Below, piece after piece: positions 23,381 through 35,000 of a stretch of 64,000 nucleotides of DNA (positions are counted from its first letter, which is position 1; every line of letters starts with the position of its first letter). The notes under the pieces are model-generated. The model was not told where the DNA came from and searched no databases. It worked only from the letters and a program-made list of their open reading frames with translations. Location: the NCBI GenBank assembly GCA_963855995.1, contig OY979718.1, forward strand, positions 27,926,282 through 27,990,281. Direction: 5' to 3'. The stretch comes from Muricea muricata. Lineage: Eukaryota; Cnidaria; Anthozoa; Malacalcyonacea; Plexauridae. Made by a program: the position numbers and the translations under genes.

Positions 23381-23995
23381 AAGAATAACAAGATAGCAAA
23401 CTATTATAAAGTAAAACGTGGCATGCATGGTCCCAGTTCATCGCAGGATGCTGGGACCTGTTATTAGGCAATAATGCAAATGCAATCGATAAAAGCCTAA
23501 CTTCGTGACTTCGTCCTCAGGACCTTGGGACCGTGCGCGACCGCTGAAGGCCGTGAATACAATTGATCATACGATGATGAACATATCAGATTTATAGCAG
23601 CTACAAGTTTACTTTAGAAGTTCACCGGTTTTGGGTACTTTACAAAATTAACAGTTTTAATATCACACTTGTAGAATTTATGGTAGTCAGCACATTATGT
23701 TGTATGTTTTTATTATCTCCAGAATTCGCCTGACCAGACCTATAGTTCCCATAAATGAGGGATGATGTGAATCGCGTAAATTTATTGCGTCTATTCCTCA
23801 GTGCTTATAATGAAGACGCGACGGCTCAACACCACGAAGTGGACAATACTTACTAGTTGCCACCTGAAGTGGAGATTGGTGAGTCGACATCAGCCAAAGC
23901 CTGTATCCCGAAATTAGACCGCATATTTCCCATTCTATTTATATCTATACCGCAATTTGCCGCAGTTAAATTTGCTTTGCCTTTTGCCAGAAAAA

Positions 23996-24443
23996 ATGCC
24001 TAATAGATGTGTAGCGGCTGGTTGTCAGTCAAATGTTCCAGACCCTTCCAAAAGTATTGGTCTTCATAAATTTCCTGAAGACAATGACTCCGAGAGGAAA
24101 AGACGCAGACTTTCGCGTTTGTTCTGACGAAATGTGCCAAATGGTCTCTCACAGATGCATGACGCATATGTTCACAACATTTTAAAGCCAATGATTTCGA
24201 AAGCGCGTCTATTACAATTCCAGGGACGGCTTTCGTTAGTCGGGCGGTTTGAAAAAGGATGCTGTTCCTTCTATACACAGCCAGAAAGCCGAACCTACCA
24301 ATGTTGACAATGATATTAGCAGTGCAGATTTGAGCCCAACCAGACAGCATCGCAATGCAGTAAGTAAAATTGAACAAATATGTACATGTCCTGTATTTAC
24401 TTCTCATTGCTTTTGTTGTCACGTTTTCGTGTCACAAACATGA
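23996..24443 (+). pseudogene. THAP zinc-finger remnant
   Basis: From the ATG at 23996 the frame reads MPNRCVAAGCQSN, IGLHKFPED and RRRLSRLF to a TGA. A second frame continues KCAKWSLTDA, a stop, ICSQHFKANDFES. A third gives LKKDAVPSIH. The C-x4-C ... C-x2-H pattern with a FP motif, a central tryptophan (KW), the H-F pair and a terminal AVPS(I) is a THAP C2CH finger. One TGA, two frame changes and an internal stop break it. THAP fingers occur in P-element/THAP9 and Kolobok transposases as well as in host factors; nothing catalytic remains to choose. Confidence 0.75.
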
Positions 24444-24449
24444 GTCTTT

Positions 24450-25500
24450 TTTAAATAGGTTATTTATAAAGGTCGGCTAGAAGGAAAACGTGACCAAAAC
24501 CATTAATGAGACCCGTGAAGAAACAGCAGCTTCTGAAAGTGTTACGCCTCTGTCAGAGCCTGATGTAGAAGGTGACTTGATTCACACTTTGAAAGAATCG
24601 CTCATTAAACCATGTGTTTTCTTTTCATCTAGAAAACTGCTGATTATACCAGGTCCCTGGTACTTTGTAGGTATTGTAATTTGTAAAGCATATCATATAC
24701 TCATGCAGTTTAATACTCTAATGCAGCTTAACAAAAATATATCTATCAATGTACCTGCTCATCATCAATGTACCTTCCCCAGTTCCTTTCAACAGATTCT
24801 GCAACCAAAAGAACAAGATTTTGCCGCACATGCAAAAACCCAATGAAATGGCATAAGAATGTGAAGGACTGTCCAAAAAACATGCAGGCCTAATTTTAGT
24901 TGAAATTAGATAAAAAGTAATTAAGTAGTGCATTGTGTATTGTTGCACAAATAGATTGGGTGCAAGTTACTCTAGTAAACTAACAGTCATAAAACAATAT
25001 TTTGCTTGGTATTAAAGCTTTAAGTCATTATTATTATACACATTATTATCATACATAGTCAAATACATGCAAATTTTACAAATTGTATGTTTTGAAATTT
25101 AACATTCACATACTGAAAGTTTTTCACAGTAGGTACTGTAGCATTAACAGTCTTCCGTGTCTTCGTCTACAAACCGACAAAAAATTTCATTCTTTTTTTG
25201 TTTGTTTGAAATTTGCTTCTTATTGCATGATAAGCACATGCTGGAAGCGGAATTCTATTTTTACCAACACGACCATACATCAGGTGTATAAATTCACGAT
25301 ATGCCACATTTCTCATGAACCTATAAAATTTTTGAAATAGTTTCTAAATTTAGAAATACATTGATGTTATGGGAGAAGGTAAGAACATTGTTAAACATCA
25401 TGAAATATAATGGTTGCTTGAATTCCTTATTAAGTACATATTGCTTGGTTTAATTTTTATCTCCCTTTACTTGTATAAGCATCGAAAAGGAAAAATATGC
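24450..25500. other. Non-coding stretch
   Basis: An open frame at 24490-24846 (+) follows the THAP remnant and contains an acidic stretch (ESVTPLSEPDVEG) that could be the THAP protein's linker. No other recognisable domain. Confidence 0.4.
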
Positions 25501-25509
25501 TATTGTAAC

Positions 25510-25757
25510 TTACACCTCTTCTGAACCAGTTTGCTGATAACTTTTTTTATCAATGGTTCTGTACTTCCCAGATGCCAAACGCAATGAAAAACTGTCAAGA
25601 CAAACAGTATTAAAAGCTGGATGCAATATTATACATTTTTGAGCTTCCAAGCTTAATTGAAGCACCCATTCATCTAACAATGACTGAGCACACTCAGGCG
25701 GATTGATGATGCCTCCATACATTTTCTATGTCTTGGCAGCAGCAGCACTCATTTGCT
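25510..25757 (-). pseudogene. Second P2X7 C-terminal-like domain remnant
   Basis: The minus strand shows ANECCCCQDIENV at the start, then in another frame LLDEWVLQLS, CIILHPAFNTVCL and SLRLASGKYR, ending at a stop. The ECxCC cluster followed by CIxxHPxFxxVCL is the P2X7-C pattern also seen at 2858-3300. The N-terminal WCxCxxC part is missing and a frame change separates the two halves. It lies between a THAP remnant and a hAT-type transposase; a link with either is not shown. Confidence 0.55.
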
Positions 25758-25921
25758 TTTGATGAAATGTAATTAAACAATTACCACAAAAGCATCTAAA
25801 AATTCATAATATAGATACCTCATGTGATTGCGTAATTCGCGTGTCTACAAATTGTCGTAAAAAGCAAGCCAGTTCATATCTCACCAATTACTAAGGTTCT
25901 CTCTCCCAGCTAGTCTATCGT

Positions 25922-28140
25922 TTAACCTTGCCAGCCTTTGTTGTTTTCCGCTTGTCGCTGCCTGTACTCTGTTATCCAGCTATCCTTGTCAATTTCAGAA
26001 AACAATTTTCGGTTGTTAGGATTTTCAACCATCACAATGCACAGGGTTTCAGGCTTGGTGACCTGTTTTATTGGCACTACAGCATTCGAGCATTTAATCA
26101 GATCGGGAAGCATTTTTAGTTGTAACTCCAGACGTTCCAAGTCAAGATCACCTGCATAAATGTCAGAAATCGTTTCTTTGATAGCAAAGTAATTTCTATT
26201 GGCAGCTCTCAAAAGTAGTTGCTCAATATCTCGAAGTAACGAGAAGCTTTTTTGGTCAAATCGTCGAAGAAGTTCTTGATATACAAGATCGAGAACTTCA
26301 AAGTACTGCTGGCGATGAAATGCCTTTGGGCTGCTAAAGCAATGTTCAGAACCACCATCATCCAATCTTGCCATCGTAGAAACCCTTAAACTCTTCATCT
26401 GAGCGCATGCACTTATAATATTTGCCGGTAAGATTGGAAGAATTAATGGCCTCTTGGATGTTGCAATCTTTACTCTGCAAGGTTCGAGATAATTCTTCAC
26501 CTGCACTAAACACAAGGTAGGACAATCTCAAACCAAACAGCATTAAAAACTGTTTTAGTCTTTTAAGCATACCATCTGCTTTTAGACCAACATCCCCACC
26601 TTCGTCAGCAACATCTTTGCAGGTTTCTTTAAGAGCCTCATAGCTGTCCAAAACAGCTTTAATAGCACCAGTTCGAACCATTCCTTGTCTGAGAAGATAT
26701 TTAATGGAAGATGTCTCCTTTTCTAGCAATCTACGGTGCAATGCTTGAGACGTTTTAAATTCAGTTGCTAGTTGGCTAGTGACTGAAGGTTGACGCATTA
26801 GGATATGTTTCTTCATGCTTTCCTTATGACCTTGGCTGCTCTCGTGTTCTTCAAACCGCTGAAGAGCTTTTTTCCAGTTACCAAAACCATCACAGTAAAG
26901 GCTTTGAACTTAACGTCGACAATCCTTTTTGCTTAATTTTTCGGCAATAATGGCAGAAGACTAAATTGCTTGTGGTACATAATGTAATCCAAGAATAATT
27001 ATTATACCAATCAACTTGAAATGTCCTAGCTCGTAAATTTTTTCCTGCACCTGAAGTCTGGGATGTTTTTTCCAGAATACTCTTAGAACGTGGCTGAAAT
27101 GGTTCGGTTGAGTCTTCTACACAACATATATATATAAGCATTTAGCACTAGGACCATGAAAATTGAATTTAGAAATTATAAGGCTGGATTCCCAATTCCA
27201 TATATGATTAGCTAACATTGAGTATGAAAACTAGCATAAACAGATATTTTTGTTTAAACTTCGTACAGATTAGGCTGCACTTAACAGCCTTTATTGATAC
27301 AAAAACTTTGTATACCTGATGATCGTTAACATTTTTATCCAAGGCTGTTACCGTTTCGGAATCTTCAAAAAATCTTTCATCTTTAAATGAAAAATAAATA
27401 CGTTTGTCTAATTTTGCTTATTCAGAATGTTCTCTGCACTACTGTTAATATAAATGCCAATAACCACTTCTTTTTTTCTCTTGTAGGTCTATTTCTTACT
27501 TTTCAATGTTTTAATAAAGAATTACTGCATTGGAATAGATAGAACACAAACACATTTTCTTGATACTGTTATGGTATACAATTGGCGAAAATAAATTTGA
27601 GTTCAAAATTAAAAGAATTGCCCAAGTACTGTATAGCCGGAATTGTTTGAAGTTCCTTTGAATTTGCGAATTGTTCGAAATCGCAAATCTTGGATCTCGC
27701 CCGCATCACGCCACAAATGTTCCATAAATCCTGTATCCCTAATTTAGACAAAATACCGCCTCTCGAGTGATATTCATATTCTTCGTATAAAATTCCCGCA
27801 TCCCGTCTTAGTTTTTGGCCAATCCCGCCCTCCCGGAAAACTGGTGCACAACCCTCCAGCCCTCTTTACTGGCGCAAGGAGAATACTACTAATAATAGAC
27901 AATCGGTTGAGTCAACTCATTTACTTGGAAAAAATACACTCTATATAATTCTATAAACCCAAAACAACAAGGGTAAAAGCGCTTACCTTGACTGGAATAG
28001 TCAACTCCTCTACGTTCGCTTCCTTCATCATACGACCCGGAAGGAGTTGGGTTGTCGTTCTCTTGTAAACAAGACTCCTGCTGGCGGCTTTCATTGCGTG
28101 TAAAAAACTCTTTAATAGAACGCGAACGATTTGCGCTCAT
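25922..28140 (-). pseudogene. hAT transposase of the TTF/ZMYM1-like type, spliced, frameshifted
   Basis: Exon 1 (28140-27986) starts MSANRSRSIKEFF and ends at a GTAAGC donor. The intron runs to a TTGTGTAG acceptor near 27122, and phase 1 joins the exons in frame. Exon 2 has a TTF-type zinc region (ARTFQVDWYNN, FCHYCRKIK), then after a 1-base shift near 26910 FGNWKKALQRFEEHESSQGH. It continues with SSIKYLLRQG, then jumps over the DUF4371 start to the RNase-H-like region (AIKAVLDSYEAL, FGLRLSYLVFSAGEELS ... LQSKD) and, after another shift, YFEVLDLVYQELLRRF. The hAT C-terminal dimerisation block is not found. The missing middle suggests an internal deletion. The family is clear; the copy is dead as it stands. 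Confidence 0.78.
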
Positions 28141-28339
28141 GTTTTATTCATATTTTGCTTCCAGTTGCGCTAGATGATAATGTTTACCATGGCAAATGCT
28201 GCTGTCTAGCTATCACTTTAAAATATATTTTGTGTATACTTTTACGCATATAAATTTTAAATTTATGATCTGTTTTCAAATGCTTCAACCATGACTTTCA
28301 CAGAATATTCTGTAAAATTATTGCATAGATATTTTTTTT

Positions 28340-28420
28340 TCGGGGGGGGCGAAAGGTATTCCAGCCCGTTCAAATAATTTTGGGGGGGGCGCCGCCCCCC
28401 CCCCCCTCCTACGCCCCTGG
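28340..28420. mobile_element. Truncated G/C-rich hAT MITE end
   Basis: A G-run/C-run block ending TCCTACGCCCCTG resembles, in inverted form, the CAGGGGCGTAGGA terminus of the MITE at 3708. The left terminus and target duplication are not visible, so it is a fragment. Confidence 0.45.
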
Positions 28421-28740
28421 AAGAAAGAAATGATGAAAATCAATCAATAGAAACCAATCATCTGGGGAACGAGCTAGAAGTGGAACAACATGAGATCAAA
28501 TCCGTCAATTTAAGTTCTTATGTGTTTTCATCAGCACTCGCAAAGAACGAAACTAAGTATTACACGTGCACTAGTAAAATGAGCAAATATTATGATATAT
28601 ATCCGCCCCTTTCAAAAGAGATCGCTATATAGCTTCGCCTCCCTGATGGCGACAAAATCCAGACGTTATCAATCTGGGTATGATCTGGGTACACAATAGC
28701 CGTACAACATGAAGTACTTCATGGAAGTTTAAATAATGGA
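28421..28740. other. Non-coding stretch, nothing recognised
   Basis: Sequence between the hAT fragment and the TA-flanked MITE upstream of the glycosylasparaginase gene. No domain recognised. Confidence 0.4.
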
Positions 28741-28745
28741 ACATA

Positions 28746-28984
28746 CACAGCAAAAAACGCACAACCTGTTCTGGCCTGATGAAAACAGCATTGAACAATG
28801 TTGTGCTGCCCACATTGTTCAATGTTGTCAACAATACTGAACAAGTTGATGAGCCTGAATTAGCCTGCAATCAGGTGTAACAATGTTGAACAATATTGTT
28901 GACAACATTGAACAAAGTGGGCAGCACAACATTGTTTAATGCTGTTTTCATCAGGCCAGAACAGCTTGTGCGTTTTTTGCTGTG
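28746..28984. mobile_element. TA-flanked fold-back MITE (239 bp) just upstream of the glycosylasparaginase start
   Basis: The ends CACAGCAAAAAACGCACAA and the inverted TTGTGCGTTTTTTGCTGTG are flanked by TA at 28744-28745 and 28985-28986. The arms continue inwards (GGCCTGATGAAAACAGCA and its complement; CAATGTTGTGCTGCCCAC and its complement), so most of the element is a hairpin. It ends 32 bp before the ATG at 29017, within what should be the 5' UTR or core promoter. Confidence 0.88.
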
Positions 28985-29016
28985 TAGTTGAAATTAAATA
29001 GTATCGATTTCTAATA

Positions 29017-32000
29017 ATGTGTGCATCGGTAATTGCTACATGGTCATTTAGCCAACTTGCTGTCAACGAAATCGTCTCGTGTTTGCAAAAAGGCGACAGC
29101 GTTTTACATGCCTTGGAAAGAGGAATAAATGGTTTGTTTTGCGTTATATGATAATATGAATAAATATCGTGGTGTATCTATGATTTATCACAGTAATTAA
29201 AACAATGTCAATTCAATTTAGCATGCATTGTATATACTCATGGGACAAAACTGTGTGGAAAAGTTCCGAATTGTGTTCTAATTTACGCACATTAATTTGA
29301 CGAGGGATTAAAATGGTCAAATTATTACAATATGTTATAATAGCTAATTTGTATTTAATTTCGGTCAATTCAGGGTTTTTTTGAATTTAATTTCAGATAA
29401 TTCAAATTTTTTTATACACTGTAGATCTAGCACACGAAAATAATAAGCGTTGAATATCGCATGAGTAGCTGGTACCTTAATTTGTCACACATAGTATTGA
29501 TTCCTACCAAAGATCATGCCAAAGATCATGTCATTTTTTTAACCATAGCATTTCTTCCTTTTGATATTTCATGTTTTGCTGTAAAACACCTGTCCCAAAA
29601 GACAAACATTCACGCACATACACTTGGCTGTAACTTACAGGATGGCTTACTGTAGTGTGCACTGACAAATTGTTGATTTTGAAAACTTCCATGCTCAAAA
29701 CATTAAATGTTCATGATGCAAATTTCTATTTCAAATGAACTTATTTGGTGAAGATGGCTGACTACTCAACTATTGTATAGTTTAATGAGGAAAACTCAAT
29801 TGTACTGTAACTTATCCTAACTTCTAGTGAATAGTTTAACAAAAACAAAGTGGAGTATTATACCAATCCCTCCACTTTCCATAGAATTTAGTTTTCACAT
29901 TCGTATGCATGGGAGAATAATACAATCCAATGTTATCATCTAATTATTATAAAACATCAACATATAATGAAACTTGCTCAACAAGTTTATAAAAATTTGA
30001 TGCTTGCCTAAAACTATTGTTCTTAAAGCAATTTATAGGCGCAGGTCATAATATAAACATACAGGTCGATGCACAGTAGACACAAAAGTCTGTTTATACT
30101 TGAATGCCTATTCAGTACAACATCCATTTGCTAAGAGCTTTAGGTAATCTACAGAAGCTAATATAATGACTGAAATTGTAATGGATTCATTGGGGTTACT
30201 GACTTCTTATTAACCATGAGCGAGATCTCTACAGAGAAACATCTGACCAATTCAAAGATGTAAAAAGACCAAGGTCCAATAGTTTGTCTGTACAGATTGA
30301 GCATGTGAGGTTAACAACAGTGGCAAATCTAGGGTAGGTCAAAATAAATAACTACAGCTCATTCTTGGATATATTTGCATTATAAAACACCTTCAAAGCA
30401 ATTTCATTGGTAAGATTTTATTCTTTGGAAATTCATAACCAATGACATTGTTAAAGTTATTTTGAATTTAAAAACTGGGCTGCTATAATTTATTTTGACC
30501 TATGCTGGATCCGCCATGGGTTAACAAGAAGTTTATTATATGGAATTTACAGTGCACATGCTGTTATTTGGGATTTTTGCCTTCTCAAGTTAGAGGAGCT
30601 GATGCCAGTTAAGTCATTTTTAAAGCACAAAACAATGGAAATCTCATTTGCATTAACTTCAATGACATCAGATCTGGTAACTTAAAGAGCCAATAATACC
30701 ATGAAGATGGATTTTTTCTCTTGGGATAAAACTTACATTTCCTGAAATGTCCTAAATATCACAAACGTGTCAAATCCCCAAAAGCTGCATGTGCAGTTTG
30801 ACAGTAGGATGAAACTATGAAATTTAAATCATGTATTTCTTCAAAAAATTATTTCATGTGACAAACTGTTTAATATACTTTTGAAAGATTTGTATTGTCT
30901 TGGTAATGACACTTACTTAGCTAGTGTTTTTCCCCTGACTCGTTTTCATACGTGGTTTGAATTTCTCGTCTTGACATAGGCAGCCCAGGAACGCGGTGTT
31001 TTGTTTTGTGTTTATCGATGTGACGTATACATAATTATAATTACCCTAAGGTAGGCAACTTCACACAAACTAACGATACATACACCTGTAAATAATCCGA
31101 AAATACTTCGCATATCTTTACAAGTACGCTAAAATAATAACAGAAATAAAATCTACGATATTTTTTGTATATACTACATGTATTTTAACTTGTGAAACAA
31201 GTTTGTAAAACGAGCAAAAACACGAAAAACGTCTGTATATTTGTTAAATTTTTGCATGGGACGATGCGGGATACGCTCTTGCCGCTTTTAACGACCTTTC
31301 AAACAGATTTCAGAATACGAATTTGCAATCTCATTGGCTGTACAAGTTTGCCTTCTTCCTGACAGCCAATGAGATTGCAAATTCGTATTCTGAAATCTGT
31401 TTGAAAGGTCGTTAAAAGCGGCAAGAGCGTATCCCGCATCGTCCCATGCAAAAATTTAACAAATATACAGACGTTTTTCGTGTTTTTGCTCGTTTTACAA
31501 ACTTGTTTCACAAGTTAAAATACATGTAGTATATACAAAAAAATATCGTAGATTTTATTTCTGTTATTATTTTAGCGTACTTGTAAAGATATGCGAAGTA
31601 TTTTCGGATTATTTACAGGTGTATGTATCGTTAGTTTGTGTGAAGTTGCCTACCTTAGGGTAATTATAATTATGTATACGTCACATCGATAAACAAACAA
31701 AACACCGCGTTCCTGGGCTGCCTATGGTCTTGACATATAGTTTAATTTGCTGTTTTGTTTTGAAGTGTTTTGTTTCTGGTAAGTTTTAAATCGTGAAAAA
31801 GTATTTAATTAATTATAGTTACAAGCGATTTCTTACCTCAAAATAGTTCAACAAAGTTTGCTGCTGTAATATTTGACTTTTTTGTAGCAAATGTACATTC
31901 CTCAAAATCAAAACAACTTTTTTGGCGGCCATTTTGAATTTCTGGTGCTCAGCCAATCATGGGCCGCTATTTCGCCGAAAGTCAAGCTTACCATATAATT

Positions 32001-35000
32001 GACAATTATTCACCGAAGGCGAAGTCATTATCGGTGAATATTCGCCGATAATCATTTGTCCTGAATCGTTATAATCACATATTAGATGAAATTGAAAAAT
32101 GACAAAAATACGTTTCATATTTTATAACAGCATCTGTCACTGGTGATTATTGTCTCATGAACTCTAGGCTGACGAATAATAGAGTATTTAGAGAATTTTC
32201 ATTTTTCACCTATGTAAACTTTTTTAAAAAAATTTTAACTAAGAAATAAACAGGTAAATCAATACGCATGTATTAACGGCATACATACTATAAGGTTTTT
32301 GTACATAATCTCATAATCTGAACATAACCCCTTAACAACATTCAATGTAGTATACATAATGTTTTTTTGCTCTTCAGTTGTAGAAGATGATCCGGATACC
32401 GGTAAGCATGTGGTTGGACGGGGAGGATTTCCAAACGAGAGAGGAATCTTGGAATGCGATGCAGCTGTCATGTGTGGTAATGGTTGCAGATTTGGAGCTG
32501 TTGCTGCCATTCAGGGGTATATTTTAAAAGACCTCTCATAATCATTAATCTTGTCCAATCTTTTAACTGATTTTTGAACTGAAAAATTTTTGACCTAATT
32601 TATAGAATCTAATTTATGGAAGAGTCTGAATTACAAGACGTCCAACAACCGGAAATCATTACTGTTAAGATATTGCTTATATGTGCAAAAAAACTGCTGT
32701 TACTTGTTTCCTGAACGATACGGGCAACGTTTTTCTTGTTTTAGAGTTGCCACACCCTTTTCGGTCGCGAAGATGGTGATGGAAAGATCTCCACATAGCA
32801 TTTTGGTTGGTGAGGGAGCTCAAGAGTTTGCAAAGGAAAATGGAATTTCTATATTAAACAACGAACTGTTACAAACTGAGAGCAGTGCTGAAGCGCACAA
32901 GGTATCTACATCATGATAAAGCCACATGCACTACAGGCGAGCAATTTTTCTTTGACAATTTTTACTTGAGGAGTTCATTTGCTCGTATGAATATTCATCA
33001 AAGACTCAACAATTTCCTTTGACAAGAAATAGCGGCACATGTATAGTATATCACTACGTATTTCCTGAAGGAGAAAAACTTGAAAGCCGCATCCTTTCGC
33101 ACGATTTTTCTTGCTAACAATTTGGCCTGCCTGATCAGGTTTTGAAAAAGAACCTTCTGTACGGAAAGGTTGTTGATTTTGAAACTCGCATGTAATACCA
33201 CACTAGAGTTGGTTTCGACGGTGAAAAAACAACTGACGCGTTAAGGAATTATTGTGAGGAATCGTTTCTAAATTTAGAGTTACTTAAATTTTTGTAGGAG
33301 TTCCTGGAAAGTAAGAAAAAGAAAAAAGTCCCTGATTTAAAGTCCGTTCATGACACCATTGGTAATAATATAAAGAAAGCCGTTATGTTCTTAAATATAC
33401 AATGCATTATCAATACTAATGTCATTGTAAATTAACGAGTCATCCTAATTTTAATATAAGATTGAAACCCAATTCCATGAAGTAGCATTTTTAGACGCTA
33501 AATATATAACCAAGAAACAATCACGTTATCATGTTGTGCTAAACGCTTGTAGTTATATTTACAAATATCAGTTTAATTAATGAGCGATGCGTGATACCAT
33601 AGGTGATACGAATTGTTATGACTAAAACAAACAAAAATGCTATTCCGTTGTGAGCTCGATTTACGCCTCAAAAAATACCAATCGAAACCACACCTTGCAG
33701 TACTATTTAATTGCCTTATGCACTAAAATTTCTTGATCGTGACATTTTTACTATGGCAGCAACATGGAAAGCATACAGAACATTTAAAACGACCTAATAA
33801 AACATTTTCCCAAACTTTCTTGACATGCTTTTTTGCGAAGATCTTGTTCAATGTTTGATATGTAAATAAATATCGCTGTGATGTCACATTGCATATTATA
33901 ATATATAGCTTTTGTAAATTCTAAACACTTATTCGGTTGTGTTGATATAACTGTATGTCAACACCGAAAAGTTCCCGTCATTCATCTGTTGAAGTAATTT
34001 AAAAGAACTCCGCCCTGCGGGCTTCTTCTTTCCACACAATTCTTCTTTTTCCAATTCCCAATCGTGTTGATATAACGGATATTATACTGTATATCAACAC
34101 GGAAATATTTTATGTTTCTTAAATCTAACTGCATGCAATCAATCAATTTTATTTATGGAAATGGCACACGTCCCGCGGTACAATGGAATTTTCAGTGCAT
34201 GTGTTTACACAAACCACCTGATCTGAACTTTCTAACCCAGTAAGATTAGTGTCAGATTATTGTATCCATTAAATTTTTAGAAAATTTATTTATATAACGG
34301 ACATAGTTTATTTATACAAGGGATTTATTTATATAAGGGATATATAATATATTGGATCAGGGTTCATTCTATATTCATGAAATGACAATTCCATGTGTCG
34401 TATGGAAAAAATAAAAAGAATAAGTTCAAAACGGCAATAATATTACTAAACACTTATATTAGCACACTTTATATTTTAAGGAGTGCTTGTTAAAGATTTT
34501 GAAGGCAACATTGTAGCAGGTAATTTTCATCATTCTTATATGTACAGCGGTACTCATATAATAGTTTTTCTGTACATAAAGTAATTTTGTTTTACGGAGA
34601 AGAAATTACATTATATCATTACATACATTGAAACTTGGATTAGTCTGAGTCGTTCCAACGGATTTGAATTTCGTTTTTTTTTTGTTTGCTACGTTGTCAT
34701 GCGATTGACGCTTTAACGACACTATACCTCCCTTCCCCCCAACATTTGCAAAAGTTGATTTATCCGTCGTCCATGTACAAACAAACATTACAAAAATGTA
34801 AAAAGATTGATTAATTAAGAATCATGTAGGCCTACAGTTTTAGGAAAACTACAGGAATATACACATTGGTTTGGCCAAGGTAAAGATGTGATTAAAGAAT
34901 CCAGACATGTACTGGAGAATTAAGAGTGAATTTTTGATTTACGCAACTATTAACTGATGTTGTTAATTTGGCTCCGAACGCCAGATTATTCCAAAGACAA

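Noticed and set aside
31299-31511. 70-codon open frame
   Set aside because: Falls across the loop and arms of the 752-bp palindrome.
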